This document shows positions 1 through 8,373 of a stretch of 64,000 nucleotides of DNA, piece by piece. Numbering within the stretch: the stretch's first letter is position 1; every line of letters starts with the position of its first letter. The notes under the pieces are model-generated. The model made no database searches, was not told the origin of the DNA, and saw only the letters and a list, made by a program, of their open reading frames with translations. Source of the stretch: Desulfonema magnum (GTDB lineage: Bacteria > Desulfobacterota > Desulfobacteria > Desulfobacterales > 4be13); the NCBI RefSeq assembly GCF_017377395.1, contig NZ_CP061800.1:310001-374000 (forward strand), in the 5' to 3' direction. The position numbers and the translations under genes were made by a program.

Positions 1-114
1 CATTGTAAAATATCCCGGGTCCTCAATCTCTGTCCACGTTGCTGCCATCACACTCCCGGTCAGCAGAAAAATACCCAAAACAGAAAATACAAATAATGTT
101 ATAATTTTTTTCAT
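1..114 (-). CDS. Secreted protein, 5' end only (runs off the left edge)
   Basis: Reading leftward from an ATG at 114, the frame is open to the window edge (38 residues). It starts MKKIITLFVFSVLGIFLLTG and continues with a VMA-A signal-peptidase site, so the product is exported. A good ribosome binding site (AAGGAG) lies just upstream. Two c-di-GMP-I riboswitch-like structures precede it on the same strand, so the gene is probably c-di-GMP controlled. Mature function cannot be told from the few residues seen. Confidence 0.75.
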   Translation of the reverse strand, partial: MKKIITLFVFSVLGIFLLTGSVMAATWTEIEDPGYFTM

Positions 115-199
115 GATATGTTTCTCCTTTTTTTTACCTAAGACTAAAAATCAAAAACCAAACGCCTTTTCATTCCATTTTCAACTTTTCATTTTCATT

Positions 200-275
200 T
201 TAGGTAACCCGGCTGTCTCTCATTCAAGACCCGTGGCTTTCCGTCCCCACTTCGCAATGGGTTTGGCTTTGTCTG
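200..275 (-). promoter_or_regulatory. c-di-GMP-I (GEMM-I) riboswitch, promoter-distal to copy at 305-379
   Basis: Read on the minus strand, this has the GEMM-I layout. An AAAGCCAAACC strand is followed by a stem capped by a GCGA (GNRA) tetraloop, the GGGGACGGAAAGCC core, a CACGGGTCT helix strand, and a closing GACAGCCGGGTTACC. This matches the form common in delta-proteobacteria. It lies about 85 bases upstream of the secreted protein at 1-114. Confidence 0.85.
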
Positions 276-304
276 GTTATTTTTCCCCACCTCCTTTCTT
301 TGTC

Positions 305-379
305 TTAGGCGGCCCGGCTGTCTCACTGAGACCCGCGGCTTTCCGTCCCCGCCTCACGACGGGTTTGGCTCTTTTCTGA
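305..379 (-). promoter_or_regulatory. c-di-GMP-I (GEMM-I) riboswitch, second tandem copy
   Basis: The minus strand shows GAGCCAAACCC, a P1b stem closed by a GUGA tetraloop, GGGGACGGAAAGCC, CGCGGGTCTC and GACAGCCGGGCCGCC. The architecture matches the neighbouring copy at 200-275, giving a tandem arrangement ahead of one gene. Confidence 0.82.
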
Positions 380-410
380 CAGCGTAATTTTCATTCTTAC
401 TTTTCCGTTT

Positions 411-460
411 CAGGCAAGCCATGATGTCTTCTTTCCTGGAATCACGACAGGCTTGGTTTT
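411..460 (-). promoter_or_regulatory. Degenerate GEMM-like fragment
   Basis: The minus strand keeps outer-helix-like ends (CCAAGCC with GGCTTGCC) and a CGTGA loop, but the central GGGACGNAAAGCC core is missing. It is probably a decayed third copy of the adjacent riboswitches. Confidence 0.35.
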
Positions 461-543
461 GTCGTGAAACCAAAATGACTTATCATATCAAATCATTTTT
501 TTTACCGTGAAAATACATTTTGAAAACCCGGGTTTTTCTCTGA

Positions 544-698
544 AAATAAGTACCTATGCAAAAGTTTTTATATATCTTTTTTCTGAGAACTGCGGAGAAA
601 CCCGGCTTTTTCCTTCACGGGCGGCGGATCATTCCGGGAAAAAAGCCGGGTTTCTTCCCGGGCAAATATAAAAAACTTTTGCTCTGGTACTTATTTTC
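544..698. repeat. Palindromic hairpin element, type I (AAGTACCT ends)
   Basis: The terminal inverted repeats are ATAAGTACCTATGCAAAAG and its complement at 680-698. The GC-rich centre holds two inverted AAACCCGGCTTTTT / AAAGCCGGGTTTCTTCC arms. The same element recurs near 7409 and 7987 and as part of the one at 11067. No ORF lies inside, so it is probably a non-coding MITE-like or REP-like element. Confidence 0.8.
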
Positions 699-699
699 A

Positions 700-1630
700 T
701 AATCGGAGATGAAAAACCGGAAACTTTTCGAGCTGCCGATACCCGATGATCAGGTTTTTCTGTCCGGGCAATCCTTAACTTAATCACCTGATTAAAAATT
801 ATCTGCTTTTATAACAGAAAAAAGTTACAGACAGATTACAGATTTAAAAAATAAAAAAAATTATACGCATTGTTCAATTTTTTTTCAATTAGCCAAACTT
901 TTTTCTGGTTATCCGATAATTATTGGCTGTTTTCCCCAACAACCATTCTTTAAATTATAGAAATAAGCACAATACCTAATCTAATATGCAAGTACGATGC
1001 CAATATATCTAAGCTACTGTTATAAAAATAGTTAATTAAACGATAAGATATCCAGACAAAGGATCTGTAAAATTTACCGACACCTTTTTTCGGTTCCAAA
1101 AACTCAATATATTCTTTAATAATTTGAAATTAAAAATAATTCTTTTTTTAAGAGTAAATAGAGACTGAAAAAGCAGCCAAACTTGCGTCGGAAAACTTTA
1201 CAGTTTTTTATCAGGCTATTGCTAAAGAAGCAGAAAAAAACAGCTATAAATTATTTATACACTTTAATTTCAGAATATTATATTCATAACAGCGTTTTTC
1301 CCTGCCTCCTGTTATTGAATTCGTAATTTTTTTAATTTTAACAGGTTATATTTTTTATGTAAAATTTACCGACACATTTCCTTTCAATAAAAAGTTATAC
1401 CCGTATAACTTAATCATATTTAATATCAGATAGTTCATCGGATAAATCTTTTATAATCAGATCATAACACTGCCATATCCAATATGCCTGCGGAAACTTT
1501 TATGATAGTTATATATGTTTATGATCCTAATTCAAATTTGCCAATCTGAATTTTCCCCGCTGTTATGCAGCGTCAAAAAAATGGCCTGCTTCTCTTCAAA
1601 CCAAACCGCCGCATAATTTATGGCGACCAG
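700..1630. other. AT-rich intergenic region without a supported gene
   Basis: No convincing ORF was found. It holds a half-palindrome (about 745-800) related to the ATCAGGTTTTT element family, a copy of the GTTACAGA-type repeat near 825-850, and an 18-bp direct repeat TGTAAAATTTACCGACAC at 1066-1083 and 1359-1376. Confidence 0.5.
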
Positions 1631-1633
1631 TGT

Positions 1634-2023
1634 TCAGACCTCAGAACCTGTGGTGTGGTATGCCAGAAAAAGCCCCAGTTCCTTTGCCTGATCCTCCCCA
1701 AGCTCTCCAAAACGAACGCCACATTGCTTTTTGACGATGAGAGACTGGGTGAATATGTATTTTATGATATCATACACCATTATACATGGAATATCAGTCA
1801 GGGAAAATTCACCTCCGACAAGAAAGAGGTTTGCCTGGGAGAATTTTTCGTGTGAGTCTTCCCTGTCCGCTTTATCCGTCGGACAATTAACGAGATACTC
1901 AAAAGCCAGACCATTCAGACTTATGTCTTTAATTTTCCCAATTTTCGGCATACGGATTCCCATAGCAATAAAGGCATTGTCCGATGTCAGAAAACGAGGC
2001 TGGTTTCTTCGTTCAGGTTTCAT
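1634..2023 (-). CDS. PilZ-domain protein (putative c-di-GMP receptor)
   Basis: This is a 129-residue protein with the PilZ layout. It starts ERRNQPRF (the RxxxR-type c-di-GMP arm). After about 25 residues comes DISLNGLAFEY, standing for the (D/N)xSxxG motif, and late in the protein CGVRFGEL, a typical PilZ strand. AAGGTG precedes the ATG. PilZ proteins bind c-di-GMP and relay it to motility or exopolysaccharide machinery; the partner here is unknown. Its nearness to c-di-GMP riboswitches fits a shared second-messenger theme. A MITE (2064-2151) lies just upstream and may carry or disrupt its promoter. Confidence 0.7.
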   Translation of the reverse strand: MKPERRNQPRFLTSDNAFIAMGIRMPKIGKIKDISLNGLAFEYLVNCPTDKADREDSHEKFSQANLFLVGGEFSLTDIPCIMVYDIIKYIFTQSLIVKKQCGVRFGELGEDQAKELGLFLAYHTTGSEV

Positions 2024-2063
2024 AATTCACCTTTTTCATCATTTCTGTTGATAAGCAAGCTTT

Positions 2064-2151
2064 GGTGGTGTTCCAAAACTGGACCTGAGCCGATATTTCC
2101 TAAATTGATTCAAATGGTTAAAAATTTTAGCTCCAGTTTTGGAACACTACC
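2064..2151. mobile_element. 88-bp MITE derived from the IS1-family element at 28737
   Basis: The ends are GGTGGTGTTCCAAAACTGGA and the complement of GGTAGTGTTCCAAAACTGGA, 20-bp terminal inverted repeats differing at one base. They match the ends of the IS at 28737-29617, including the same G/A difference between left and right tips and the GGAGCTA inside the right tip. There is no ORF. No target duplication was obvious. It is a non-autonomous deletion derivative. Confidence 0.8.
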
Positions 2152-2274
2152 TGCATTTTGAAAACCCGGGTTTTTTATGAGCGTTTATTTTTTTTTAAAC
2201 AGGCGCATTCACAAGCCGGCGGAGCAAATTTTATCCGCGGGAGGAATCTCCAATGCTGTTGACTTAGGCAATTC

Positions 2275-2420
2275 CGAACGGATCCGGAGTGCAAAAATTT
2301 TATTTTTGCGCCTGCGAATCAGGCTCGTCCCCAATCAGATCTACATGGCTAAGATCCGGAGTGCAAAAATTTTATTTTTGCGCTTGCGAAAAAACATTTT
2401 TCGCACTCCGGAAAAATTAC
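2275..2420. repeat. CCGGAGTGCAAAAAT inverted and direct repeats
   Basis: CCGGAGTGCAAAAATTTTAT occurs at about 2284 and 2356, followed by TTTTTGCGC and, near 2402, CGCACTCCGG in inverse orientation. Related pieces occur near 9138 and 45020. No gene is supported in 2152-2765, which holds only repeats. Confidence 0.55.
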
Positions 2421-2449
2421 TCCCCCAAGCAATGAATATGCCCCTTTTA

Positions 2450-2578
2450 AACTCGATCATCAGGTTGTTGACCGGATTCGGACAAAAAGCCCGTCCGACG
2501 GAACTCACGCCGAACAGAATGACAGACTGTCCGGCCGGATCGCATCAGATCAGATCAGAAAACCTGATTATCGAGTAA
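2450..2578. repeat. Palindromic element (ACTCGAT-ATCAGG ends)
   Basis: ACTCGATCATCAGGTT pairs with AACCTGATTATCGAGT. The interior has GACAAAAAGCCCGTC and GACAGACTGTCCGGC arms. It is the same family as the elements at 7674, 44275 and 47388. Confidence 0.7.
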
Positions 2579-2765
2579 CAGATTTGAAGTTACAGATAGG
2601 TTACAGATTTGAAAAAATAACAAAAATCAGAGCGGATATTTTTGAAAACAGGTGTGCATGGAAAAAAATTCGGGCAAAGCAGTCTGTCCTGCAACAGCCA
2701 ACCGCAGACAATTATACCCGAATTGTTCCGATTTCGGTCCTATGATGCTTATTTGTCAGGATAAA

Positions 2766-5700
2766 TTAAGAATTTTTTTCACAAAGGAGGGATTTACATA
2801 TGGCTTCGGTATCAGAGGAAGGAGAAATTCCGAGCGTCATGGAAAGCATTTTCTTGCAACGCTCATAAACGGTCAGGGCTTCGGCCCGGAGACCAAGACG
2901 GTAATAGCAAATCATAAGGCGTCGGTAGAAATCCTCGGCAATATTGTCCACCTCCAGACCCCGCTGATAACATTCCGCAGCTTTTCCCCATTGCCCGTCC
3001 TTTTCCCAGTACTGCCCCAGTTTGCTGACGCCTCGCAGAAATTTGCTCCGAAGAAGCTCCCGAAGGGGAAACGTCCAGTATTCCGAATTTTCTTCAGCCA
3101 AAAAAGGGCCCTTGTATATCTCAATGGCTTTCTGAGCCAATCTGATGACTTCCTTGTTGTCAGCTCTGGCTGTCCCTTTTCTCCACGCGGCATCCGCCTG
3201 TCCGAAAGTGCGCTGAAACGCCCATACATCCACCCAGCAATATCTCTGATCCAATGTCAGGCGTCCGTCCCTAAGTTTGACAGCCCTGTGGTCGCCAAGT
3301 AATTTGCGAAGCCGGTGCAGAGTGGTTGCAAAAGATCGGTGCGCCATATCCCCGTCAGCATCCGGCCACAGAGCATCAGCTATCTGATCCTCTCTCACCT
3401 CTCTGCCCCCGAAGGCCAGCAAGGCTTTGAGCATTGACAGCGGCTTTTGCTGGGCTTTTCCGGAAAATCGGACAGCCTTTCCGTCTCTGACCACTGAAAA
3501 CCGCCCTAATGCAAAAATTTTCAGACGCCAGGGCCAGTTATCCACATGCAAGGGAGTTTTGTCAGGAGCCAGGTTGTGCTTCCGGATCAGCTCCCGCACA
3601 TAATCCACCTCAATTTCAGCGTCAAGCGCTTTGGCGCAGAGCTTTGCTGTCACGCTCGGCTGGTCCATTAAAATATTTACATATCCGTGCCTTTTACCAA
3701 TACTCATTGCTTTTCGGAGTGACTTCAGACCCGATGCCTCGTCTCCCTGATCCAGAGAAAACAATGCCTCAGCCCAGGAAATATAAAATTTAAGAATTTT
3801 ACTTTTCATTCGGGATGCAATATCGGAAGCATGAGCGAGATGGCCTGCCGCGTCCTCATTTTTCCCAAGTTCGTGTATAATGTATGCTTTTGTCAGATGA
3901 TACAACCCCATCAAAAAAGGAAATCCCACATCATCGCCCGATTTCAGTGCCAGATCCGCGTGAAGAGAAGCCTGGCTGATATCCCGGCGGAGCAACGATT
4001 CCTGGGATTTGAGCCAATGGTACTGGGAAAGCTCCCATGGCTTATGAAAATTTGAAGAGGAAGCCATTTTTTCCAACATGTCTTCGGCTGTCTTATAATC
4101 ATTTGCATTCAGAGCGCTGGATGCGGACATGCTGATCAGTTTGCAGTCCATTGTATGAATACCGGATGCCCGGGATAATTCCAAACAATCAGATACCACC
4201 TTCAGACAGTTTTCATGCGTCCCCGTAAAATAACAATACCAAGCTTCGGCATATCCGGCTTTTATCCGGCTTAATGGCGAACATTTTTCTCCTGACCAGG
4301 CCAGGTGACGTAATGCGTTAATCATGAGGTTTGCTTTTTCAAAATCACCGCTATACATTCTGTAAAGCGCAAGGTAAAATAACGTATGTATTTTGGCATT
4401 CATATCTTCGAGATTTTCCGTAAGAGAAATCGCCAGTTTCGCCCACGTTCTGATCTCGGAATGCTCCGGCTGTCTCAGAACCAATGCTGTGAACATCCGG
4501 ATGACCACCCGGGATCTGATGTCTTCGGACGGGAATGCCCCATATTTATTTGTAAGTTCTTCGGCCGCATGAATCCACTTATCAAATTTTTCAAATCCCT
4601 CAAAATCATATTCTATAGCGTCAACAATACCTGACCATGCCAGAAATGCCCCGGAAAGGTCTTCCTGTTCCTTAAATTTTTCAAATGCTTTTTCAAAATA
4701 GTTCCGGGCATGGGAAGGTCTCCGCGGCAAATGGCACGCGCCCGTCCAATACAGAAGCCACGTTGTATTTTCTATAATATCTCTCGGAAGTTTGTTCAAA
4801 GACTCTTCCAAAAGATGATGCTTCCCCTGTGCCAGGGCAAGCGGCGCATGCTTTGTGATTAACTGAGTCAGCGTGTTCCAATCCGCCACATCATGCAGAA
4901 GTTCGGCAGCAGCCCTTGCCTGGGCAGCTTCATCAAGAAGCATGGCTGTATCGCGGCAAATAACTGCCAGGGTTTCTTTGGGAAAAGTTTCCTTTGCCCG
5001 TTGCATCAGAAAACTTCTGAACAAAGGGTGATACTGATACACAGGTTCGCTATAAAAAAATTTTTCTGTGAATTGGTTATTACGATTCAATCCGGACAGG
5101 ATGCGGGATGTATCGCGACAGCCTGTAAGCTTTTCAACAATTTCTTCATTCATTTTGGGCAAAAAAGCCGTTTTGAGAAGAAAATTCCGTGTGTCCTCAT
5201 CTGTTTTATCAAAAATTTCACATAAAAAATAGTCAAATATCTCCTCTGGTATATGTCTGTTCCGCAACAGATGTTCGACCCCCTCTGTTTTAGCTTTTAA
5301 CAACATAACCACCAGTCCGGCCGCCCATCCGTCAGTCATGCTGTGCAGCCGAAGAACTGTTTCCTTTAACAGTGTCTCATGCGTCCGCAGCCGGACAATT
5401 TCATCCACTTCCTCCAATGTCAGACGGAGTTCATTGTATCCAAGAATCTCCATCTGCTGATGAATACATGTGCGAATTAAGGCAGGCGGAGGATTGTTCC
5501 GACTGATCATAATGACATTTATGCCTTCGGGAATTTTAGATAATCCATTGCGGATCACCTCATGGAATGAGGATTCGCCAGGTATCTCATGATAGTCGTC
5601 AAACACAATGACACTTGGAATTTTTAGCCAGTTATAAAGGCTTTCAAAGTACCATAATGTAACCGTTGAAACTTCTTTAAGATATTCTGAACTAAGAACA

Positions 5701-5999
5701 GATAAGCGCGAGGAATTTCGGGTTTCGGTTTTTTTCGCAGCCAGCCTCATAAAATAAAAAAAAGTTTTCGCGTCCGCGTCATTTTTGTCCATCTGATACC
5801 ACAGACAAGGGATATCGTTCGCTTCAATGTAGCTGCTGACCAGGGTGGTTTTTCCACATCCGGGAGGGCCTGTCACCCAGATGATCGGACGGCCCCGCAC
5901 ACGATCCAACAACTCAAACAGGCGATTCCTGGGAAAAATTCCCGAAAGCGCGGGCCGGGTGATCTTAGTTAAAAAGGCTGGTTCCTGTTCTTTTCTCAT
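2766..5999 (-). CDS. MalT/STAND-type ATPase with TPR-like middle and C-terminal BTAD regulator domain
   Basis: About 1077 residues. A P-loop GPPGCGKT lies near residue 45 and a Walker-B-like VIVFDDYHE near 130. A long alpha-helical, TPR-like middle follows. From about residue 830 to the end there is an OmpR-like wHTH (FALGRFSVVRDG, then LRKLLGDHRAVKLRDG) joined to a bacterial transcriptional activator domain (KGPFLAEENSEYW, YQRGLEVDN). Such STAND-BTAD proteins are large signal-responsive transcription activators; the ligand is unknown. I chose the ATG at 5999 because GGAG sits five bases upstream. An in-frame start at 6050 would place the N-terminus next to a hairpin repeat. Confidence 0.8.
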   Translation of the reverse strand: MRKEQEPAFLTKITRPALSGIFPRNRLFELLDRVRGRPIIWVTGPPGCGKTTLVSSYIEANDIPCLWYQMDKNDADAKTFFYFMRLAAKKTETRNSSRLSVLSSEYLKEVSTVTLWYFESLYNWLKIPSVIVFDDYHEIPGESSFHEVIRNGLSKIPEGINVIMISRNNPPPALIRTCIHQQMEILGYNELRLTLEEVDEIVRLRTHETLLKETVLRLHSMTDGWAAGLVVMLLKAKTEGVEHLLRNRHIPEEIFDYFLCEIFDKTDEDTRNFLLKTAFLPKMNEEIVEKLTGCRDTSRILSGLNRNNQFTEKFFYSEPVYQYHPLFRSFLMQRAKETFPKETLAVICRDTAMLLDEAAQARAAAELLHDVADWNTLTQLITKHAPLALAQGKHHLLEESLNKLPRDIIENTTWLLYWTGACHLPRRPSHARNYFEKAFEKFKEQEDLSGAFLAWSGIVDAIEYDFEGFEKFDKWIHAAEELTNKYGAFPSEDIRSRVVIRMFTALVLRQPEHSEIRTWAKLAISLTENLEDMNAKIHTLFYLALYRMYSGDFEKANLMINALRHLAWSGEKCSPLSRIKAGYAEAWYCYFTGTHENCLKVVSDCLELSRASGIHTMDCKLISMSASSALNANDYKTAEDMLEKMASSSNFHKPWELSQYHWLKSQESLLRRDISQASLHADLALKSGDDVGFPFLMGLYHLTKAYIIHELGKNEDAAGHLAHASDIASRMKSKILKFYISWAEALFSLDQGDEASGLKSLRKAMSIGKRHGYVNILMDQPSVTAKLCAKALDAEIEVDYVRELIRKHNLAPDKTPLHVDNWPWRLKIFALGRFSVVRDGKAVRFSGKAQQKPLSMLKALLAFGGREVREDQIADALWPDADGDMAHRSFATTLHRLRKLLGDHRAVKLRDGRLTLDQRYCWVDVWAFQRTFGQADAAWRKGTARADNKEVIRLAQKAIEIYKGPFLAEENSEYWTFPLRELLRSKFLRGVSKLGQYWEKDGQWGKAAECYQRGLEVDNIAEDFYRRLMICYYRLGLRAEALTVYERCKKMLSMTLGISPSSDTEAICKSLLCEKNS

Positions 6000-6060
6000 T
6001 ATCTCCGGTTTAATAACGACGGCACGGGCGCAGAGGAGATGCCCGCCCATTTGCCATTGT

Positions 6061-6213
6061 CAGCAGATCGAAAAGTTTTCGGGCTGTCGCGGGACAGACA
6101 CGGCGGATGCCGGAGAAACCCGGGTTTTTCCGGCGGGGGGAGCCTTCTGTCCGGGAAAAAAAGCCGGATTTCTCTGCCATGCCGCACACAGTCCGGAAAC
6201 TTTTCGATCTACT
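6061..6213. repeat. Palindromic hairpin element, type II (CAGATCGAAAAG ends)
   Basis: CAGCAGATCGAAAAGTTTTC at the left pairs with GAAACTTTTCGATCTACTGA at the right. The interior has GAGAAACCCGGGTTTTTCC and AAAAAGCCGGATTTCTC arms. The core is shared with type I but the ends differ. It lies just upstream of the BTAD regulator. Confidence 0.75.
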
Positions 6214-6344
6214 GAGTCATATCATGGAAATGTATTTTTTTTACTGAGCTTAATGACTATCACACATTATGCGAAATTTTAATCAGGAAATTCCTGATTT
6301 TGAGCCTGAAAATTCCTGATTTGCTTCTGAACAGTTTCGGTTCG

Positions 6345-6500
6345 ATGATTTACTCAGAAAAATTTCCGGGCTGTGCGCGGTGCGGCAAAGAAACCCGGCT
6401 TTTTTTCCGGGACGGGAGCGATCTCCCCCGCCGGAAACAGCCGGGTTTCTCCCCCGTCCGCCCTGTGACAGCCCGAAAACTTTTCGATCTGCTGAAAATA
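6345..6500. repeat. Palindromic hairpin element, type II
   Basis: The left end ACTCAGAAAAATTTCCGGG is degenerate and the right end CCCGAAAACTTTTCGATCTG is intact. The core arms are AAAGAAACCCGGC and CAGCCGGGTTTCTC. Together with 6061-6213 it fills the gap between the regulator and the PEP-CTERM gene; no gene is seen in 6000-6571. Confidence 0.7.
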
Positions 6501-6571
6501 TATTTTTATTGTAAAAATATATTATATCTCAAATGTATTTAAAAATCAAATGTATTTTTTCTTTTGTAAAT

Positions 6572-6617
6572 CAAAAAACATAGAAAAGGCAGAACCATTT
6601 CTGATCCTGCCTTTTCT
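6572..6617 (-). terminator. Rho-independent terminator of the PEP-CTERM gene
   Basis: Read on the minus strand, AGAAAAGGCAG pairs with CTGCCTTTTCT (11 bp, 14-base loop) and is followed by ATGTTTTTTGA. It lies about 20 bases past the stop of the gene at 6638-7096. Confidence 0.75.
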
Positions 6618-6637
6618 ATCTGTTGGTTTTCAATTTC

Positions 6638-7096
6638 TTATTTGCTTAACTTTTTTCGGATTCCCGCAAGCGCAATCAGGGCAAAGCCGAGAAGCCACAC
6701 AGATCCGGGTTCTCGGGAGCTGCTTTCATTCTCACAGAATTTAAAAAGGCCAATATCATCAGTCGCAGGGCAATCCGAATCAAATCCCCTCCCCAGACAT
6801 GAAGTGTAGAAAATGCCTCCTACGCCTGTATTTTGCTCACCAACCCCATTCGAATCATAATATATTGATCGTTGTACTCTGCTCACCATGATTCCCAATT
6901 TGTTGTCAGGAGCATACGCAACGTATTTGACAGTAAGATTATAGTCGTAGTCATCGGGCGGGCCGTTCATGTTCATTTCTGTCCACCCTGAGCCTATGTT
7001 ATCTGCCAAAAGGAGTTCCGCACTGTTTGCCATGGCAATTTCCGTCACCACAAAAAGGCTCAAAAGCACAGCCGCAAATAATGTATTTTTTTTCAT
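6638..7096 (-). CDS. PEP-CTERM-type exported protein
   Basis: A 152-residue protein with an N-terminal signal peptide (MKKNTLFAAVLLSLFVV, cleavage around MANS) and a C-terminal sorting tail: REPGSVWLLG, a hydrophobic stretch, then GIRKKLSK. That is the PEP-CTERM layout (EP motif, membrane helix, basic end), which in other bacteria is cut by exosortase and linked to exopolysaccharide production. The region between has no domain I recognise. AAGGAGG precedes the ATG. Two c-di-GMP-I-like riboswitches on the same strand lie upstream (7316-7387, 7814-7887), so second-messenger control is likely. Confidence 0.75.
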   Translation of the reverse strand: MKKNTLFAAVLLSLFVVTEIAMANSAELLLADNIGSGWTEMNMNGPPDDYDYNLTVKYVAYAPDNKLGIMVSRVQRSIYYDSNGVGEQNTGVGGIFYTSCLGRGFDSDCPATDDIGLFKFCENESSSREPGSVWLLGFALIALAGIRKKLSK

Positions 7097-7315
7097 GATA
7101 CTGCCTCCTTACCAGGGTGATGAAAATGCCTTCAGAACTTTTTTCAAAACTGCTTTTGTTTTTGTTCACTATTTTTTTAACCAAATTAAAATTAAATACA
7201 ATTTTATACTCATCACAAAAACAGAATCAATTTTATCCGCGTCATATAAGGTCATTTTCCTCAGCCTGCCTCTTCTCCGCCCAAGACTGAAAATAAAAAA
7301 ACAACATGGTTCTCT

Positions 7316-7387
7316 CAGGCAACCTGTCCGTCTCACTGAGACTCGTTGGCTTTACATATCTGCCTCACGACAGGCGGGCTTTGTCAG
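7316..7387 (-). promoter_or_regulatory. Divergent c-di-GMP-I-like riboswitch
   Basis: The minus strand reads CAAAGCCCGCC, a GUGA-capped stem, AAAGCCAACGAGTCTC and GACGGACAGGTTGCC. The order matches GEMM-I, but the GGGACG segment is altered to AGATATG, so ligand binding may be lost. It lies 220 bases upstream of the PEP-CTERM gene. Confidence 0.55.
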
Positions 7388-7408
7388 GAAAGTATCAGCA
7401 TAGGAAAA

Positions 7409-7585
7409 CCTCCGGAGGATATAAGTACCTAACCATAAGTCTTCGATATTCGCACGGGAAAGAAACCCGGCTTTTTTCCCGGAATGAGCCGCCGCCCGTA
7501 AAGGAAAAAGCCGGGTTTCTCCGCCGTTCACAGAAAAAAATATGTATAAAAAACTTTTGATCAGGTACTTACCTCCTCCGGAGGC
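7409..7585. repeat. Palindromic hairpin element, type I, flanked by CCTCCGGAGG
   Basis: ATAAGTACCT and AGGTACTTAC ends are nested inside an outer CCTCCGGAGG palindrome on each side. The interior arms are AGAAACCCGGCTTTTTTCCC and AAAAAGCCGGGTTTCTCCG. It separates the two riboswitch copies from each other. Confidence 0.75.
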
Positions 7586-7673
7586 ATTATATTGGGATTT
7601 TCAGATTCGTCCTTTTCATAAAATTCATGATTTATCCTCCCAGCGTCCGGAATAAAAAACATTGCTTTTATCA

Positions 7674-7785
7674 TTCGATGATCAGGTTTTTCTGATCCGA
7701 TTCAGACAAAAAGCCTGTCATTTCGTTCAACGACCCGTCTGAGCCTGCCGAAAGGAATGACAGAAAAAACTTGAACATCGAGTAT
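7674..7785. repeat. Palindromic element (ATTCGATGATCAGG ends)
   Basis: ATTCGATGATCAGGTTTTTC pairs imperfectly with AACTTGAACATCGAGT. The inside carries AAAAAGCCTGTCATT and GAATGACAGAAAAAAC arms. It is a member of the family at 2450, 44275 and 47388. Confidence 0.65.
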
Positions 7786-7813
7786 AAAATAAAAAAAGCC
7801 AGGCTGCATTTTT

Positions 7814-7887
7814 CAGGCAACCCGGCTGTCTCATTAAAAAAGACCCGCAGTTTTCCGCCCCTGCCTCACGACAGGTTTAGCTTTATC
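7814..7887 (-). promoter_or_regulatory. c-di-GMP-I (GEMM-I) riboswitch
   Basis: The minus strand shows AAAGCTAAACC, a stem with a GUGA tetraloop, GGGGCGGAAAACTGCGGGTCT, a variable helix and GACAGCCGGGTTGCC. It is close to the consensus. It sits about 720 bases upstream of the PEP-CTERM gene with a hairpin element between, so whether both share one transcript is uncertain. Confidence 0.7.
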
Positions 7888-7986
7888 TGATTGTATATTG
7901 AAATGATCTGGCTGATTTTTAACATACAGAAAGTTACAAATAGGTTACAGATTGAAAAAAAATAAAAAATATTATAATTCTTTGGG

Positions 7987-8139
7987 AAATAAGTACCTGG
8001 GCAAAAGTTTTTTATATTTCCCCGGGAAGAAACCCGGCTTTTTTCCCGGAATGACCCGCCGCCCGTGAAGGAAAAAGCCGGGTTTCTCCGCAGTTCGCAG
8101 AAAAAAAATATATATAAAACTTTTGCACAGGTACTTATT
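7987..8139. repeat. Palindromic hairpin element, type I
   Basis: AATAAGTACCTGGGCAAAAG pairs with CTTTTGCACAGGTACTTATT. The core arms AAACCCGGC and GCCGGGTTT match the copies at 544 and 7409. A GTTACAAATAGGTTACAGAT repeat lies just left, at 7930-7950, as also near 825 and 2590. Nothing else is seen between 7097 and 8373. Confidence 0.78.
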
Positions 8140-8373
8140 GACCCGATATTTTTAAAAAGGCAGGTATCGGTCAGCCGGACTTGGATATTGCCTTTTCCTG
8201 GTTCCTCATATGGATTCCTTTCTCAGAACAACCTTAAATGTTGTTTTTGTTATTTAAATACAAATGATTATCAAATATTTCCCATATTCTTGCATAATTT
8301 TTTGTAATCATGTAAAAAAACATTATATTTCAAGCGGGTTGAATTCTGTAATCACATTAAAGGATAAAAAAAT

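Noticed and set aside
113..379. Plus-strand 88-codon ORF over the riboswitch region
   Set aside because: It is an accidental frame through two GEMM-I riboswitches on the other strand. It lacks a ribosome site and has repeat-derived composition.
1565..1855. Plus-strand 96-codon ORF
   Set aside because: It is antisense to the PilZ gene, which has conserved motifs and a ribosome site.
2652..3302. Plus-strand 216-codon ORF
   Set aside because: It lies antisense to the BTAD regulator 3' end. The composition is that of a shadow frame and no domain is seen.
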